A program made the position numbers and the translations under genes. DNA of 64,000 nt from Pocillopora verrucosa. Its lineage: Eukaryota; Cnidaria; Anthozoa; Scleractinia; Pocilloporidae. The notes beneath the pieces are model-generated. The model ran no database searches. It was not told the DNA's origin and saw only the letters and a program-made list of their open reading frames with translations. The stretch is from positions 2,433,301-2,497,300 of the forward strand of contig NC_089312.1 of NCBI RefSeq assembly GCF_036669915.1. Reading direction: 5' to 3'. Below are positions 48,149 to 60,554 of the stretch, in pieces (position 1 is the first letter of the stretch; each line of letters starts with the position of its first letter).

Positions 48149-49533
48149 GTAATATGCCTGAGCAGCTGTTCATGATTCGCTATCTGAGATGAATGACAAA
48201 AGATAGCTTGTGCACAAGATTTCCCCCAATGACCCCACCCCCACATACAGACGTAAACGAACCTTTGTTATTAACTATTCCAAGAATCCAAACTTTACCA
48301 AAGACGATCGACGTCGACAGAATTACCGTGCGTCATTTGCTTGTTCGGTAAGTAATGCTAGATAAAATATAAGCGAAATGATTTCGAGTTCGTTAGCAGT
48401 GGATATAATATGAGCGGCCTGACATGCTCAGAGGGACAATTTATGCTATTTGGAGGCGATGGCCTGCAGAAAGGATTTTGCTTTGGGTCGAAGACGAATC
48501 TTTATTTCTTTCCCTATGAGGTGTCTCGTAGATCAAGTCATTCTAATCGGGGTTCTCGGAGGTTTCACAAAGGGGATTTCACGATTTATATCAGTGTGTA
48601 CGCTCACGCTAAAGTGCAATTCGCAATATGCTACTGAATAGCGCAGTTTGAAAGGCACTATATAAAACATTGAAACACATTATGATTTGAAAAAACATAC
48701 GGTCGTTCAGCTCTTGTACGTCGCTTGTTATATATGTTTTGATGAGTGTAAGTCTATATTCTAGCTGGATAACATGATCATAGCATCTTTAATTCAACCG
48801 CGGAAGGATGTCACGATACGGTTTAGAATCTCACGTGGCTTCGACATTTTGTGGAGTTTGAAAACTAATTCAATAAACTACAAAGTATTCGGCGTATGCG
48901 CTCGCTATTAAATTATTCTAGTTATGTATTTAGATACGCTTTGTGATCTCTTGTGGTGACAACATATTTGCTGTTCGGTTGCAGAAATTGGCCTAAGTTA
49001 AATAGTCAATTAGATCAATGGAGTCGTAAAACTCAACATGATGTTTCATTAGCGATTTTTCAAGTCCTTTAGCAAATGACTATTGTGAAAAGTCTTACCT
49101 CTCCAACGAGTCGGCAAACTTCAATGCTTTTAAAAAGCCAACAGAGCTGGTGGTTCAAGCGAGTCCGCGTATGCCGCAATTAATTTCTGCCAAAAATTGC
49201 TGCCATTCCTCATAAAAATCTGTCAATTTGGAAACGGTCAGCACGCCCTACTTCCACTGCCTCCGCAAACATAAAATTAATGATTATCTATTTCATAATC
49301 TTATAAGTTTTCCTTCCTGTTCTCAAGATGATTTCAATCTTGAAAATGTGAAGTTACCCCACTGCTTATTCAAATTTGTTTTATTCATGCGTGAGTAAGC
49401 GATGAATTGTGATAGAATTCAGAGGTATGCAGGCCTGCTGAAAAACGTACAGGCCTCCCAAGTTTACGTGAACGATGTGAACTTGAGAGGCCTTTAAAAC
49501 TGAGTCGCTGCTCACAGCAAAACTATAGTAATA

Positions 49534-50079
49534 CAGCAAAGCCTCGCTAACTCGACCGCGGTTATCACGAATCCCCCACTAACTCAAATAGGATCCGATT
49601 TTCTCAGGCATTTACCCTATTTTCCAGTCATTTATTATCAGTTAGCTCGAACTCGGTTTAAACGAATCCCACATTAATTGAACAAATTTTACTATTCCTA
49701 ACCTCATGTTTGCTCTGATAACTCGAACTTTAACTAAAAACGTCAGTTGATAAACGTCTAAGTGTCAGAACATAGCTGATTGACGCGTTCCAATCTTTAT
49801 TCACGATTGATACGAACGCGATAATATTAATGAAAAAGTAATTTAGCTGAACTACCCCAACTAAACGTTTGGCATCTAAAGCTCTTTTAAAACAAACTAA
49901 ATTAACTGATATTACTCTCCTTTGTTCGAGAATGGTAAAAACATGATTCCCTTTCAATCATTGAAAGGATAACTGATATTCAACACAATTAACCCTAGTC
50001 CTAACCCCCCTCACCCCCCCCCCCCAACTCGAACCATTTTTCGTCTCCTTTGAGAGTTGGAGTTAGCGGGCTTCAACTG
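49534..50079. mobile_element. pogo-type MITE, unit 2 copy
   Basis: Inverted ends CAGCAAAGCCTCGCTAACTC and GAGTTAGCGGGCTTCAACTG, with TA directly outside each, 546 bp. TA target duplication and CAG starts fit the pogo/Tigger group. No coding capacity. It lies inside the inferred 5' UTR intron. Confidence 0.75.
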
Positions 50080-50164
50080 TATTCGTTTTCGCACTGCAAA
50101 TGTATGAATAGATATTCAATCTTAAAGTGTCCTAATTACATTTCTCAAGTTTCAACTTTGAACG

Positions 50165-51553
50165 ATGTTAGTTCTTACGTTTATGGTGTTGCTTGTGGTT
50201 GGGTTGGGATGGGCCGCCCAGTGTGACAAGTGGTCTGGACCCACTGGAACTGTTGAATGCATTCTATTAAGGCGGTACAATAACGAGTACCAATGGGGGA
50301 CATGCGTGACGGATGCTTACATGAAGCAAAAGAGCAACCAAAAACACCAGTGCATAGACCGAACTGCAACCTACTGCTGGTATCAGTGTATGCTTGAAGT
50401 GCATAACAAGAACGATGGATCAGTGACGAGTGATTGTTCCTGTAATTCTAGCAATCCAACCTCTTATCCAAACACTCTCACGCCTACCACATTACTGCCT
50501 CCAGAGTGCTATAGTCCATCAGGGGATTCCTGTGATTGGTATCGCAACTGCCTGGAGAGGAAGTATCCCTGTGAAGCTACAAGTAATGGATATGCAATCA
50601 AATACGCTGAACATTTTTGCAAGTTGTATGACCAAAACTTTGCAAAGTTCAGTCTAAGCGGGAAAAACTGGGTTAACGGAGTTCGTAAATGCCTCCAAGT
50701 CTCACTGGTGCCACTATTGCGGCCATGGGTCGATCCAACCTGTGAAAAGATACGAGAAAGAGCGTTTGCCTCTCATACACCATGTTACCTGGATCCAGGA
50801 AATGGTATGCCGTCCGTCTGTGATCTTGACTGCTCCGATTACTACCAGATATTTTGGACCATCAAGGGTTCCTTTGTCAAAGTCGACACACTATGGGAAT
50901 CTCTCAAAGGAATGTGGAACATAGGAGCGAAATGTGGATGGTATACTAACATCAAGAAATGCTACGGAGAGCTGAAAGATGGCCCAGTCAGAGTGATCAA
51001 GCTGAAGATTAAAAGGTTTTTTCCACGATCAAGGCGCTCAATTGATCCTCGACCAGAATCTGACGCTCAAAGTCGATTCGCAGACGGAGTTGGCTCAGCC
51101 ATTGCGAGTGCCTTGAAGTGGAACTCAGTTGTAATGGACTGGCTCGCCCATACTGGGAGGGTTGAAGATCCAGAAAACCTGGAAATTGTCGTCTTATTAG
51201 CTGATAAGAAAGCCCTGGGTATTACCATTACATCCACTCCATCCGTCAACTTCAACCAGACCATCCATGAATTTGCTTCAGCTGTACATCAGGGAGCGCT
51301 TCCTTTGAAAGTGGATGGACACAATGTCTGGGTGAAGATCTTGGCCTCGTGTTCTGATAAAGCCTGCAACAGTACCCAGACACTGGCAGTATCTGACAAG
51401 CCTCCAAACTGGGAGACGACCCTAGCTCCGTGTTCTGATAAAGCCTGCTACAGCACCCAGTTGAATGGTGCTGCTGAGATCTCAGGTGGTAAAGTTGTCT
51501 TGTGTGGAACCATCGCTATGTTGGTCGTGATGATTGCCAAACTGCTTTACTAA
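50165..51553 (+). CDS. Stanniocalcin-like Cys-rich GPI-anchored protein, copy 2
   Basis: Intact paralogue of copy 1: 462 residues in one coding exon, near-identical over most of its length. Signal peptide, cysteine-rich N-terminal region, stanniocalcin-like core and hydrophobic tail (VVLCGTIAMLVVMIAKLLY) are all kept. Differences: the basic site is RSRR followed by S, a full furin-type R-X-R-R motif, where copy 1 has RSRH. Near the C-terminus there is a 51-bp in-frame insertion (about 51413-51463) that repeats the upstream SDKAC.STQ segment as APCSDKACYSTQ, adding two cysteines. AATAAA at about 52443 is a candidate poly(A) signal. The upstream acceptor is a weaker AAG (TTTCTCAAG) instead of CAG. 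Intact frame suggests a functional gene. Function unknown. Confidence 0.85.
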   Translation: MLVLTFMVLLVVGLGWAAQCDKWSGPTGTVECILLRRYNNEYQWGTCVTDAYMKQKSNQKHQCIDRTATYCWYQCMLEVHNKNDGSVTSDCSCNSSNPTSYPNTLTPTTLLPPECYSPSGDSCDWYRNCLERKYPCEATSNGYAIKYAEHFCKLYDQNFAKFSLSGKNWVNGVRKCLQVSLVPLLRPWVDPTCEKIRERAFASHTPCYLDPGNGMPSVCDLDCSDYYQIFWTIKGSFVKVDTLWESLKGMWNIGAKCGWYTNIKKCYGELKDGPVRVIKLKIKRFFPRSRRSIDPRPESDAQSRFADGVGSAIASALKWNSVVMDWLAHTGRVEDPENLEIVVLLADKKALGITITSTPSVNFNQTIHEFASAVHQGALPLKVDGHNVWVKILASCSDKACNSTQTLAVSDKPPNWETTLAPCSDKACYSTQLNGAAEISGGKVVLCGTIAMLVVMIAKLLY

Positions 51554-53937
51554 AAAGAAACTCGCATTTGACAAGAAGGTAGATTTAGTTTTTCTGTTTA
51601 TTGAGCTACATAGATTTATCATGTGTAACAGTTGATCTAATGGTCTGTCTCACCCTGGGTTTTGTGCTCGATGCCTTCGAGCTGAAACTTTTCGAGTCCC
51701 TACCTGCTGCAAAAAGCTTCACTAAAACGTAGACCTCGCTAGTTTTACTCTTGCAATGCTTGCGACAATCATGGCGATTTTTAGCTTTCGCATGTTAGGC
51801 GTGGTCATGGTGCTGAACCCTTCAGACAACATTCCCGCACCATCATTGAATCAAAAACCAGGACCTGAGTCACGAATCAATTCTGGACCACAAAATAGCT
51901 GCTGTTTTTCAAAGCTTACGAAAAAGAGCAATGCAAATATTGTGGTAAACCACCAAGTTTCATTGTTTTGTAGGTTTCAATCAGTCTGTCGGTGTTATTT
52001 TTACCATAAACAGGCTTCAGTGTGTAACAGGCCCTTAAATTAACTGTGAGTTATCGGAAGCCGTAGGTTATAGAGGATAAAATAGCCAAGTAAATAATCT
52101 CATTTAATTTCATTGCATGGTAGTTAAACTAATATTACGCGTTGCTGAAGGAAGAGTAGAATCTATTTGCCCAGTAGATGTGAGACGTTATATGAGAGGT
52201 TACTCACAAGTTACGATAGCCTATGTCTGATTATTAGATGAAATCATTGTGTTTTATAGTATAGTGTCTCTCTCCATTGGAAGGATAAATAGATAGGGTA
52301 CTTCTCTGAAGTGATATAACCAACTTATACCTGATTACACGCATATAGTCGGTATTTTCCGTCTAAGTTGCTTTTTTAGATCTTTTGTCTCAGTTTAGAA
52401 CTGTAGCTGTAAAGATCATGCTTTTCCGAATATTCTTATTCAAATAAAGTAAAAAAAAGCTATTATATAAGCGTCTTAGACTGTTATAACCATTGTTAGC
52501 CATTAAAAGCATTTAAGCATTATGAAATTGTTAATGAGTTGTTCCTTGCGCACTACTCGTTGTCAAGATCGGCCCCCACCCTCCTCCCCCTCTACATCGC
52601 CCCGGATGTTAGCCAAGATCATTTTTCGACGTTTTCGATCTTCTACGGGTTAGACAGGCTCGTCATTGACTGGTTTTGACTTTTTATTTGTTGCGCCGGG
52701 TTGTTTCATTTTGGTCATTTTGGTGTTTTTACTTGATTTGTTTTTCTCGTTAGCTGTCTTTAGTGTTAGCAGACGCCCTGACGAAGTACTAAGGCTCGAC
52801 ACGTCAAAGAAACTCTTTGAAACCAAACGATCTTGCTACGTTACGCATCGTTACGCAATGATACAAAGAAAGCGCACACAAAATTTTTCTACAACTAGCA
52901 CTCTTGCACAAGAACAATAAACAAACGAAAAAGAATGTAAGGCGTTGCGATCTACACACGGTATAAACGGGGAAGGGGGGAAGGGCTATAGAAAATTGTC
53001 TGCTAATGATGGGGGATCACTAGAACCTCACCCCCCGGGCGATGAGTAATGACTGGTCTCTAATTAAGAGGTGAACGATACCAATCGCTCTCGTTTCACA
53101 TAAAACGACCTGTATTACCATTCTTGCTGTTTTAAGCCAGTAGAATACTTCATGAGCGAAATAGTTCACTTTCAAGGTGTAGTCATCACGACAAAGCACG
53201 TGCATAAAAAGTCAGTTTTAATAAGGCGAAGAAACTTCTATGATATTAGCCTGCAGCAGTTTATCTTCTCTTGCCTGTGGGCAGCTCCTAATTATTAGTG
53301 CTTGGCATCAGCTATTCTTCGCCTGCGGGAAAGTATGACGACTTGAGCCACACGAGCCGGTCAGAGGTCTGCATATTAGTGCCAGAGGCTCGGTAAACCT
53401 CTTCTCGACGCAACTCGAACTTCTCCGCAGGAGGCGAAACATACGTCCTGAAGCCCTAATAACGAGGGCCTCTTCGCGGGCATATCTGTGCGCTCTAACT
53501 CTGGCGCGTGACTCGTACCTCGCGCCGCCTCGCACTTGACTCGCACTTCGCGTCGCCTCGTGTTTGCCTTCGTTCGACCGAAAAACGCTAAAAAATTATG
53601 CCTGGTTCGCAGGCATATCTTGTATTAAATGATATTCGCCATCGTGTGCTATCAATCATTGTAAGGCAAGGCGTTGAAATTAAAGAATAATTGCCTTTTT
53701 TTTAAAATATCTCAGTACTAATGACTAGATCATTGTTGAAATTAACCATAACAGCTTCAGATACTCGATCAAGAAAGGAGCGACTCTTTGGGGATTGTGA
53801 ATTGAATAAGAGATTTATGCGTCTTAAAACATGATCACGAGCCAATCTTTCCTGAGAGACTTGAAGCAAACACCCAAAGACAAACCGTCTTTCTGGGAAA
53901 CTGACAAGGAAACTATACTCTCACCATTCAAAATCAC

Positions 53938-54037
53938 AGAAGGGGGGTGGGGTGGCGTTTAAGGGCATATAAGCTGCTCAATTCCTTCGTAAGGAAAAAG
54001 CAGTCGCAAAGGAACAATCCGTTCTTGTTTCCTGCAG
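53938..54037 (+). promoter_or_regulatory. Promoter and non-coding first exon, pseudogene copy 3
   Basis: GAAGGGGGGTGGGGTGGCGT, then GGGCATATAAGCTGC (TATAAG 53968-53973) and donor CCTGCAG|GTAATATG at 54037. The acceptor TTTCTCAG ends at 57325. It shares with unit 4 a deletion after CTATCTCATGACCTAATAAC, so the two promoters are closest relatives. Confidence 0.45.
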
Positions 54038-56770
54038 GTAATATGCCTCAGCAGCTATTCATGATTCGCTATCTCATGACCTAATAACCCCACCCCCACA
54101 TACAGACGTAGACGCACCTTTGTTATTAATTTGTTATTAATTGACTCCAAGAATCCAAACTTTCCCCGAAGACGATCGTCGTCGGCAGAGTTACCGTGCG
54201 TCCTTTGGATTCTAATTTCGGTAAGTAGTGTTAAATAAAATATAAGCAAAATGATTTCGAGTTCGTTAGCAGTGGATGTAATATGAGCGGCCTGACACGC
54301 TCAGAGGGACAATTTATGCTATTTGGAGGCGATGGCCTGCAGAAAGGATTTTGCTTTGGGTCGAAGACGAATCTTTATTTCTTTCCCTATGAGGTGTCTC
54401 GTAGATCAAGTCATTCTAATAGGGGTTCTGGAAGGTTTCACAAAGGGGATTTCACAATTTATATCAGTGTGTACGCTCTGAATAGCGCAGTTTGAAAGGC
54501 ACTATATAAAAAATTGAAACACATTATGATTTGAAAAACACACGGTCGTTCAGCTCTTGTACGCCGCTTATTATATATGTTTTGATGAGTGTAAGTCTAT
54601 ATTCTAGCTGGAGAACATGATCATAGCATCTGTAATTCAACCGGGGAAGGATGTCACGACACCGTGAATTTCAAAAGTAGCTACACGAGGCCTCTTCCGC
54701 TCCTACAATCAGCTACAATCTTTTACCATTCGGCTTTATTTGATTAATCTAAACTTGTGCTCTGCGTGGACTGTTATCAGAGTTCAGTTTTACAAAGTAA
54801 TATTGCGGGTGCAGCATGGAATTTCATTTCTTAGAGCCAAATTTCGCCATGCGAACACTGTACACAGCTCTTCAGTTGAAAATATTTTAAGTTTTTAAGT
54901 TGCAGTGAAATTTAAGAGGATCTTTTTATGGTTTAGCTTCTCACCTTGCTTTGACATTTCGTAGTTTGAAAAATGATTCAATTTACCGCAAAGTTCTCGG
55001 CGTGTGCGCTTGCTGTAAAACTATTTTGTTTAATAGTAAAGTCGAAACGCTTTGTAAGTTCTTTAGGCGACAATATATTTACCGGTCGGTTGCAGAAATC
55101 GGCCGAGTGGACGTAATAAGTGCTTATTTAACCTTTAAGACCTCGTGTATTTAGATGAATAGTGAAACGAAAGACATCGCGCATATACGCTTTGGTAAGT
55201 CGTCGAAAATTACCCAGCTTTCTATACTTTGCTAAATTGTCGCACGGTTAATATATTAGGTGCCTGGGCCTAAAGAAAAACTGAATAAGAGATGGATTCA
55301 GGCCAGCAGCTGTTGACTAACCAGTTATTATTTGTCTTAGCTGTGGATGAATACAGGTAAACAATGCATTTCTAGGAAACTACGGAAGCAACAGCGAATT
55401 TCCGGTCTATGCACAGGTGTCTTAAGCTCACGGCCCAAGCTTACGTGTCCAGAAAAGTAAACGATTTTAAAATTAGTGAAAGCGTCAGGCGCTATCTGAC
55501 GCGGAGTTAAGTTAGGTTGATTTAAACATGCTGTAAGGAATAGTACGGAGTAAGAAATATGATCGATCTACAACGCTAAACATTTCGAAATATGAACATT
55601 CTACGCGTAAGAATAACAGAACCTATTCACTCTTTGTTTGTCCATTGTGGTTTGTGGTGTTCTCTGCCGCCTTTGGCTTGCTTTTCCATCACTGTTATTC
55701 CTGTTATAAGACGGAGTTACTCTCTCATGAAGTAATATTTTGCTTTTCCTCGAGACGTGAGCCTGGAAGACCTGTGGTATATGTTCACAGATGGGAGGGG
55801 ATCTTGGGGACGTTTCGACACCGTCTCTACACTAACAATAACTTCAAAGGGAGTCTTTAGCACTCGCAGTTTTTTTTCTGTAGATAATCACAATCTCAAA
55901 TCTACATGGAAAAATTCCTTACTTGAAACAATCGTTTGTAAGTCTGACCCGCTTTCACAGACGCCAGCTTACACGCGTGTGAATAATCAAATTTGAATAG
56001 GCAGCGGGGCAACATGTAGCTGAATCCTTCGTATGTTCAAGGTTGAAATCATCTAGAATTGTTTGCCTGGGACATTTAATGAAGGAAAGCTTATAAGATT
56101 ATAAAATGAATAGTCATTCATTTTATGTTTGCGGGAGAAGTGAAAATAGAGGGCGCTGACTGTTTCAGAATTGACAGATTTTTTAGAGGCTTTCGAATTC
56201 GCTTGAGGTACTAGCTTTGGTGGCTTTTTCGAACGCATTGGAGTTTACCGACTCGCTGGAAAGGCAAAACTTTTCACGAGTGTTCCGGTAGTCATTAGAT
56301 AGGCGACTTGGAAAATCGCTCATGAGACCTAATGTTGTGTTCTACGACTCCGTTGCTTCGTGAAAATGTGGTAAAAACATACATAGATAGGAAAGAAGTT
56401 TGGAACAATTTAAATGTATGTAAACCTGCTTAAAAGCGCAATATTTTTGCTTCGCGGGACAAAGTGGTGACCCGAGCAGGTAAGGTAGTCGCATTTTTTT
56501 GCTCGGGCAATCAACTGAAACACAGGATCCCCTTTATTTCTCCTGCTCGTGGAGCCAGCTATAAAAAAGAGAAATATTGCACACATTTAAATGCAGAAAA
56601 AGTTGTTGCCATTAGGTATCTGAAAAAATGGCAAAGTATCATCGAGTCTAAAGAGTGATATGAAACACGGTAAGGTATTCATATGTAACAAACTGTGCTT
56701 GAGCGATAATAACAGTGTAGAAATGTTAAGGGTTTCTAAAATCGCTGTTCGCAGCAAAGCTATAGTAATA

Positions 56771-57256
56771 CAGTAGAGCCCCGTTAACTTGAACACAGTT
56801 AACTCGAATCCCCGCTATCTTAAAGAAGATCCGATTTCCTCAGTCATTTACCCCATTTTTCCAGTCATTTCACTCGGTTAAGTCGGACTCCCCATAAACT
56901 CAAACTAATTTTAATTTTCCCTAGGCTCAGACTTGCCCTGATATCTCGAACTTTAGAGTGTTAGAACATAGCTGATTGAGAAGTCCCAATCTTTATTCAC
57001 GATTGATACAAACGTGATAACATTAATAAAAACATAATTTAGCTAAACCTCATCGAAAGGCTCTTTTAAAACAAACTATATGTACGGAAAATACCGTTTT
57101 TTCCGCGAGAATGTTAAAAACATGATTCCCTATTTATCATTAAAAGGATAACTGATATTGAAAACAAGCTACCAAGCTAACTGGAGCCCCTCCCCCCCCC
57201 AACTTGAATCATTTTTCGTTTCTCTTGTAAGTTCGAGTGTCAGCGGGCTTCCACTG
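56771..57256. mobile_element. pogo-type MITE, unit 3 copy
   Basis: CAGTAGAGCCCCGTTAACTT at the left and GCGGGCTTCCACTG at the right, with TA outside each, 486 bp. Interior words (AACTCGAATCCCCGCT, CTCAAACTAATTTTAATTTT) match unit 1, not units 2 and 4. Confidence 0.75.
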
Positions 57257-57341
57257 TATTCGTTTTCGCACTGCAAATATATGAATAGATATTCAATCTT
57301 AAAGTGTCCTAATTACATTTCTCAGGTTTCAACTTTGAACG

Positions 57342-58609
57342 ATGTTAGCTCTTACGTTTATGGTGTTGCTTGTGGTTGGGTTGGGATGGGCCGCCCAGTG
57401 TGACAAGTGGTCTGGACCCGCTGGAACTGTTGAATGCATTCAATTAAGGTAGTACAATAACGAGTACCAATGGGGGACGTGCTTGACGGATGCTTACATG
57501 AAGCAAAAGAGCAACCAAAAACACCACTGCCTAGACCGAACTGCAACCTACTGCTGGTATCAGTGTATGCTTGAAGTGCATAACAAGAACGATGGATCAG
57601 TGACGAGTGATTGTTCCTGTAATCCTAGCAATCCAACCTCTTATCCAAACACTCTCACGCCTACCACATTACTGCCTCCAGAGTGCTATAGTCCATCAGG
57701 GGATTCCTGTGATTGGTATCGCAACTGCCTGGAGAGGAAGTATCCCTGTGAAGCTACAAGTAATGGATATGCAATCAAATACGCTGAACATTTTTGCAAG
57801 CTGTATGACCAAAACTTTGCAAAGTTCAGTCTAAGCGGGAAAAAATGGGTTAATGGAGTTCGTAAATGCCTCCAAGTCTACCTGGTGTCACTATTGCGGC
57901 CATGGGTCGATCCAACCTGTAAGGAGATACGAGATAGAGCGTTTGACTCTCATACACCATGTTACCTGAATCCAGGAAATGGTGCGCCGTCCGTCTGTGA
58001 TCTTGACTGCTCCGATTACCTCCAGATATTTTGGACCATCAAGGGTTCCTTTGTCAAAGTCGACACACTCTGGGAATCTCTCAAGGGAATGTGGAATATA
58101 GGAGAGAAATGTGGATTGTCTGCTAACGTTAAAAAGTGCTACAGAGAGCTGAAAGATGGCCCAGTCAGAGTTATCAAGCTGAAGATTAAAAAGTTTTCAC
58201 CGCGATCATTGCAAGTGCCTTGAAGTGGAACTCAGATGTAATGGACTGGCTCGCCTATACTGGGAGAGTTGAAGATCCAGAAAACCTGGAAATTCTCGTC
58301 TTATTAGCTGATAAGAAAGCCTTAGGTATCGCCATTACATCCACTCCATCCGTCAACTTCAACCAGACCATCCAAGAGTTTGCTTCCGCTGTAAAACAGG
58401 GAGCGCTTCCTTTGAAAGTAGATGGACACAATGTTTGGGTGAAGAGCTTAGCCTCGTGTTCTGATAAAGCCTGCAACAGCACCCAGACACTGGCAGTGTC
58501 AGACAAGCCTCCAAACTGGAATGGTGCTGCTGAGATCTCAGGTGGTAAAGTTGTCTTGTGTGCAACCATCGCTGTGTTGGTCATGATGATGGACAAACTG
58601 CTTTACTAA
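57342..58609 (+). pseudogene. Stanniocalcin-like gene copy 3, inactivated
   Basis: Aligns end to end with copies 1 and 2 at very high identity but has two disabling changes. Codon 37 (57450-57452) is TAG where copy 2 reads CGG. Near 58207 about 70 bp is missing between CGCGATCA and TTGCAAGTGCC compared with copy 2, shifting the frame; the upstream frame then stops almost at once. The lost part covers the basic cleavage motif and the link to the second domain. Downstream, the second domain and hydrophobic tail remain open (58220-58609) in the shifted frame. Otherwise it is little decayed, so inactivation seems recent. An in-frame ATG at 57483 could start a signal-less product, but this is unlikely to be functional. 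Confidence 0.85.
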
Positions 58610-59904
58610 AAAGATACTCGCATTTGTCAAGAAGGTAGATTTAGTTTTTTCTGTTTATTGAGCTAGGAACATAGATTTATCATGCGTAACAGTTGTTCTA
58701 ATGGTCTGTCTCACGCTGAATTTTGTGCCTAATGCCTTCGAGCTGAAACTTTTCGAGTCCCAACCTGCTGCAAAAAGCTTCACTAAGACGTAGACCTCGC
58801 TAGTTTTACTCTTGCAATGCTTGCGACAATCATGGTGATTTTTGGCTTTAGCATGTTAGGTGTGGTCATGGTACTGGACCCTTCAGACAACATTCACGCA
58901 CCATCACTGAATCAAAAACCAGGACCTGAATCACGAGTCATTTCTGGACCACAAAATAGTTGCTGTTTTTCAAAGCTTACGAAAAAGAGCATTTCAAATA
59001 TTGTGGTAAACCACCGAGTTGCATTGTTTTGTAGGTTTCAATCAGTCTGTCGGTGTTATTTTTACCATAAACAGGCTTCAATGTGTAACAGGCCCTTAAA
59101 TTAACTGTGAGTTATCTGAAGCCGTAGGATATAGAGGATAAAATAGCCAAGTAAATAATCTCATTTAATTTCATTGCATGGTAGTTAAACTAATATTACG
59201 CGTTCCTGAAGGAAGAGTAGAATCTATTTGCCCAGTAGATGTGAGACGTTTCATGAGAGGTTACTCACAAGTTACGATAGCCTATGTCTGATTATTAAAT
59301 GAAACCATTGTGTCTTATAGTATAGTGTCTCTCTCCATTGGAAGGATAAATAGAGATGGCACTTCTTTGAAGTGATATAACCTACTTATACCTGATTACA
59401 CGCATATAGTCGGTATTTTCCGTCTAAGTTGCTTTTTTAGATCTTTTGTCTCAGTTTAGAACTGTAGCTGTAAAGATCATGCTTTTCCGAATATTCTTAC
59501 TCAAATAAAGTAAAAAAAAGCTATTATATAAGCGTCTTAGACTGTTATAACCATTGTTAGCCATTAAAAGCATTTAAGCATTATGAAATTGTTAATGAGT
59601 TGTTCCTTGCGCACTACTCGTTGTCAAGATCGGCCCCCACCCCCCTCCCCCTCTACATCGCCCCGGATGTTAGCCAAGATCATTTTTCGACGTTTTCGAT
59701 CTTCTACGGGTTAGACAGGCTCGTCATTTACTGGTTTTGACTTATTTTTTTATTTGTTGCGCCGGGTTGTTTCATTTTGGTCATTTTGGTGTTTTTACTT
59801 GACTTGTTTTTCTCGTTAGCTGTCTTTAGTGTTAGCAGACGCCCTGACGAAGTACTAAGGCTCGACACGTCAAAGAAACTCTTTGAAACCAAACGATCTT
59901 GAAG

Positions 59905-59965
59905 TACCCTCTCCCCTCCCCCTCTCCTCTCCTCCCTTCAAGAGGGGGAGGGGAGGGGGAGGCCC
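59905..59965. repeat. Polypurine/polypyrimidine hairpin at a unit junction
   Basis: CCCCTCCCCCTCT (59913-59925) faces its inverse complement AGAGGGGGAGGGG (59941-59953) across a 15-base spacer. This creates a strong hairpin or triplex-prone mirror-like tract. It sits at the junction where unit 3 joins unit 4 and about 1.9 kb is missing relative to unit 1. Confidence 0.75.
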
Positions 59966-60454
59966 TAATAGCCCTAATAACGAGGGCCTCTTCGCGGGCA
60001 TATCTATGCGCTCTAACTCTGGCGCGTGACTCGTACCTCGCGCCGCCTCGCACTTGACTCGCACTTCGCGTCGCCTCGTGTTTGCCTTCGTTCGACCGAA
60101 AAACGCTAAAAAATTATGCCTGGTTTGCAGGCATATCTTGTATTAAATGATATTCGCCATCGTCTGCTATCAATCATTGTAAGACAAGGCGTTGAAATTA
60201 AAAAATAATTGCCTTTTTTTAACATATCTCAGTACTAATGACTAGATCATTGTTGAAATTAACCATAACAGCTCCAGATACTCAATCAAGAAAGGAGCGA
60301 CTCTTTGGGGATTGTGAATTGAATAAGAGATTTATGCGTCTTAAAACTTGATCACGAGCCGATCTTTCCTGAGAGACTTGAAGCAAACACCCAAAGACAA
60401 ACCGTCTTTCTGGGAAACTGACAAGGAAACTATACTCTCACCATTCAAAATCAC

Positions 60455-60554
60455 AGAAGGGGGGTGGGGTAGCGTTCAAGGGCATATAAGCTGCTCAATT
60501 CCTTCGTAAGGAAAAAGCAGTCGCAAAGGAACAATCCGTTTTTGTTTCCTGCAG
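60455..60554 (+). promoter_or_regulatory. Promoter and non-coding first exon, copy 4
   Basis: GAAGGGGGGTGGGGTAGCGT, GGGCATATAAGCTGC (TATAAG 60485-60490), donor CCTGCAG|GTAATATG at 60554, acceptor TATTTCCCAG ending at 62730. This gives a 2.2-kb 5' UTR intron before ATG 62747. Confidence 0.45.

Larger units (their letters stand above)
47265..53149 (+). repeat. Tandem array unit 2 (about 5.9 kb)
   Basis: Same order as unit 1. It lacks the 1,351-bp segment. In the intron it also lacks the GAATTTCAAAAGTAGCTACA block found in units 1, 3 and 4. Its MITE resembles unit 4, but its coding exon resembles units 1 and 3. Confidence 0.85.
53150..59955 (+). repeat. Tandem array unit 3 (about 6.8 kb)
   Basis: Carries the pseudogene copy. 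Its 5' intron is longest (3.3 kb), with an extra diverged stretch around 54900-56750 not matched in units 2 or 4. Its 3' end is joined to unit 4 with the loss of about 1.9 kb relative to unit 1. Confidence 0.8.
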
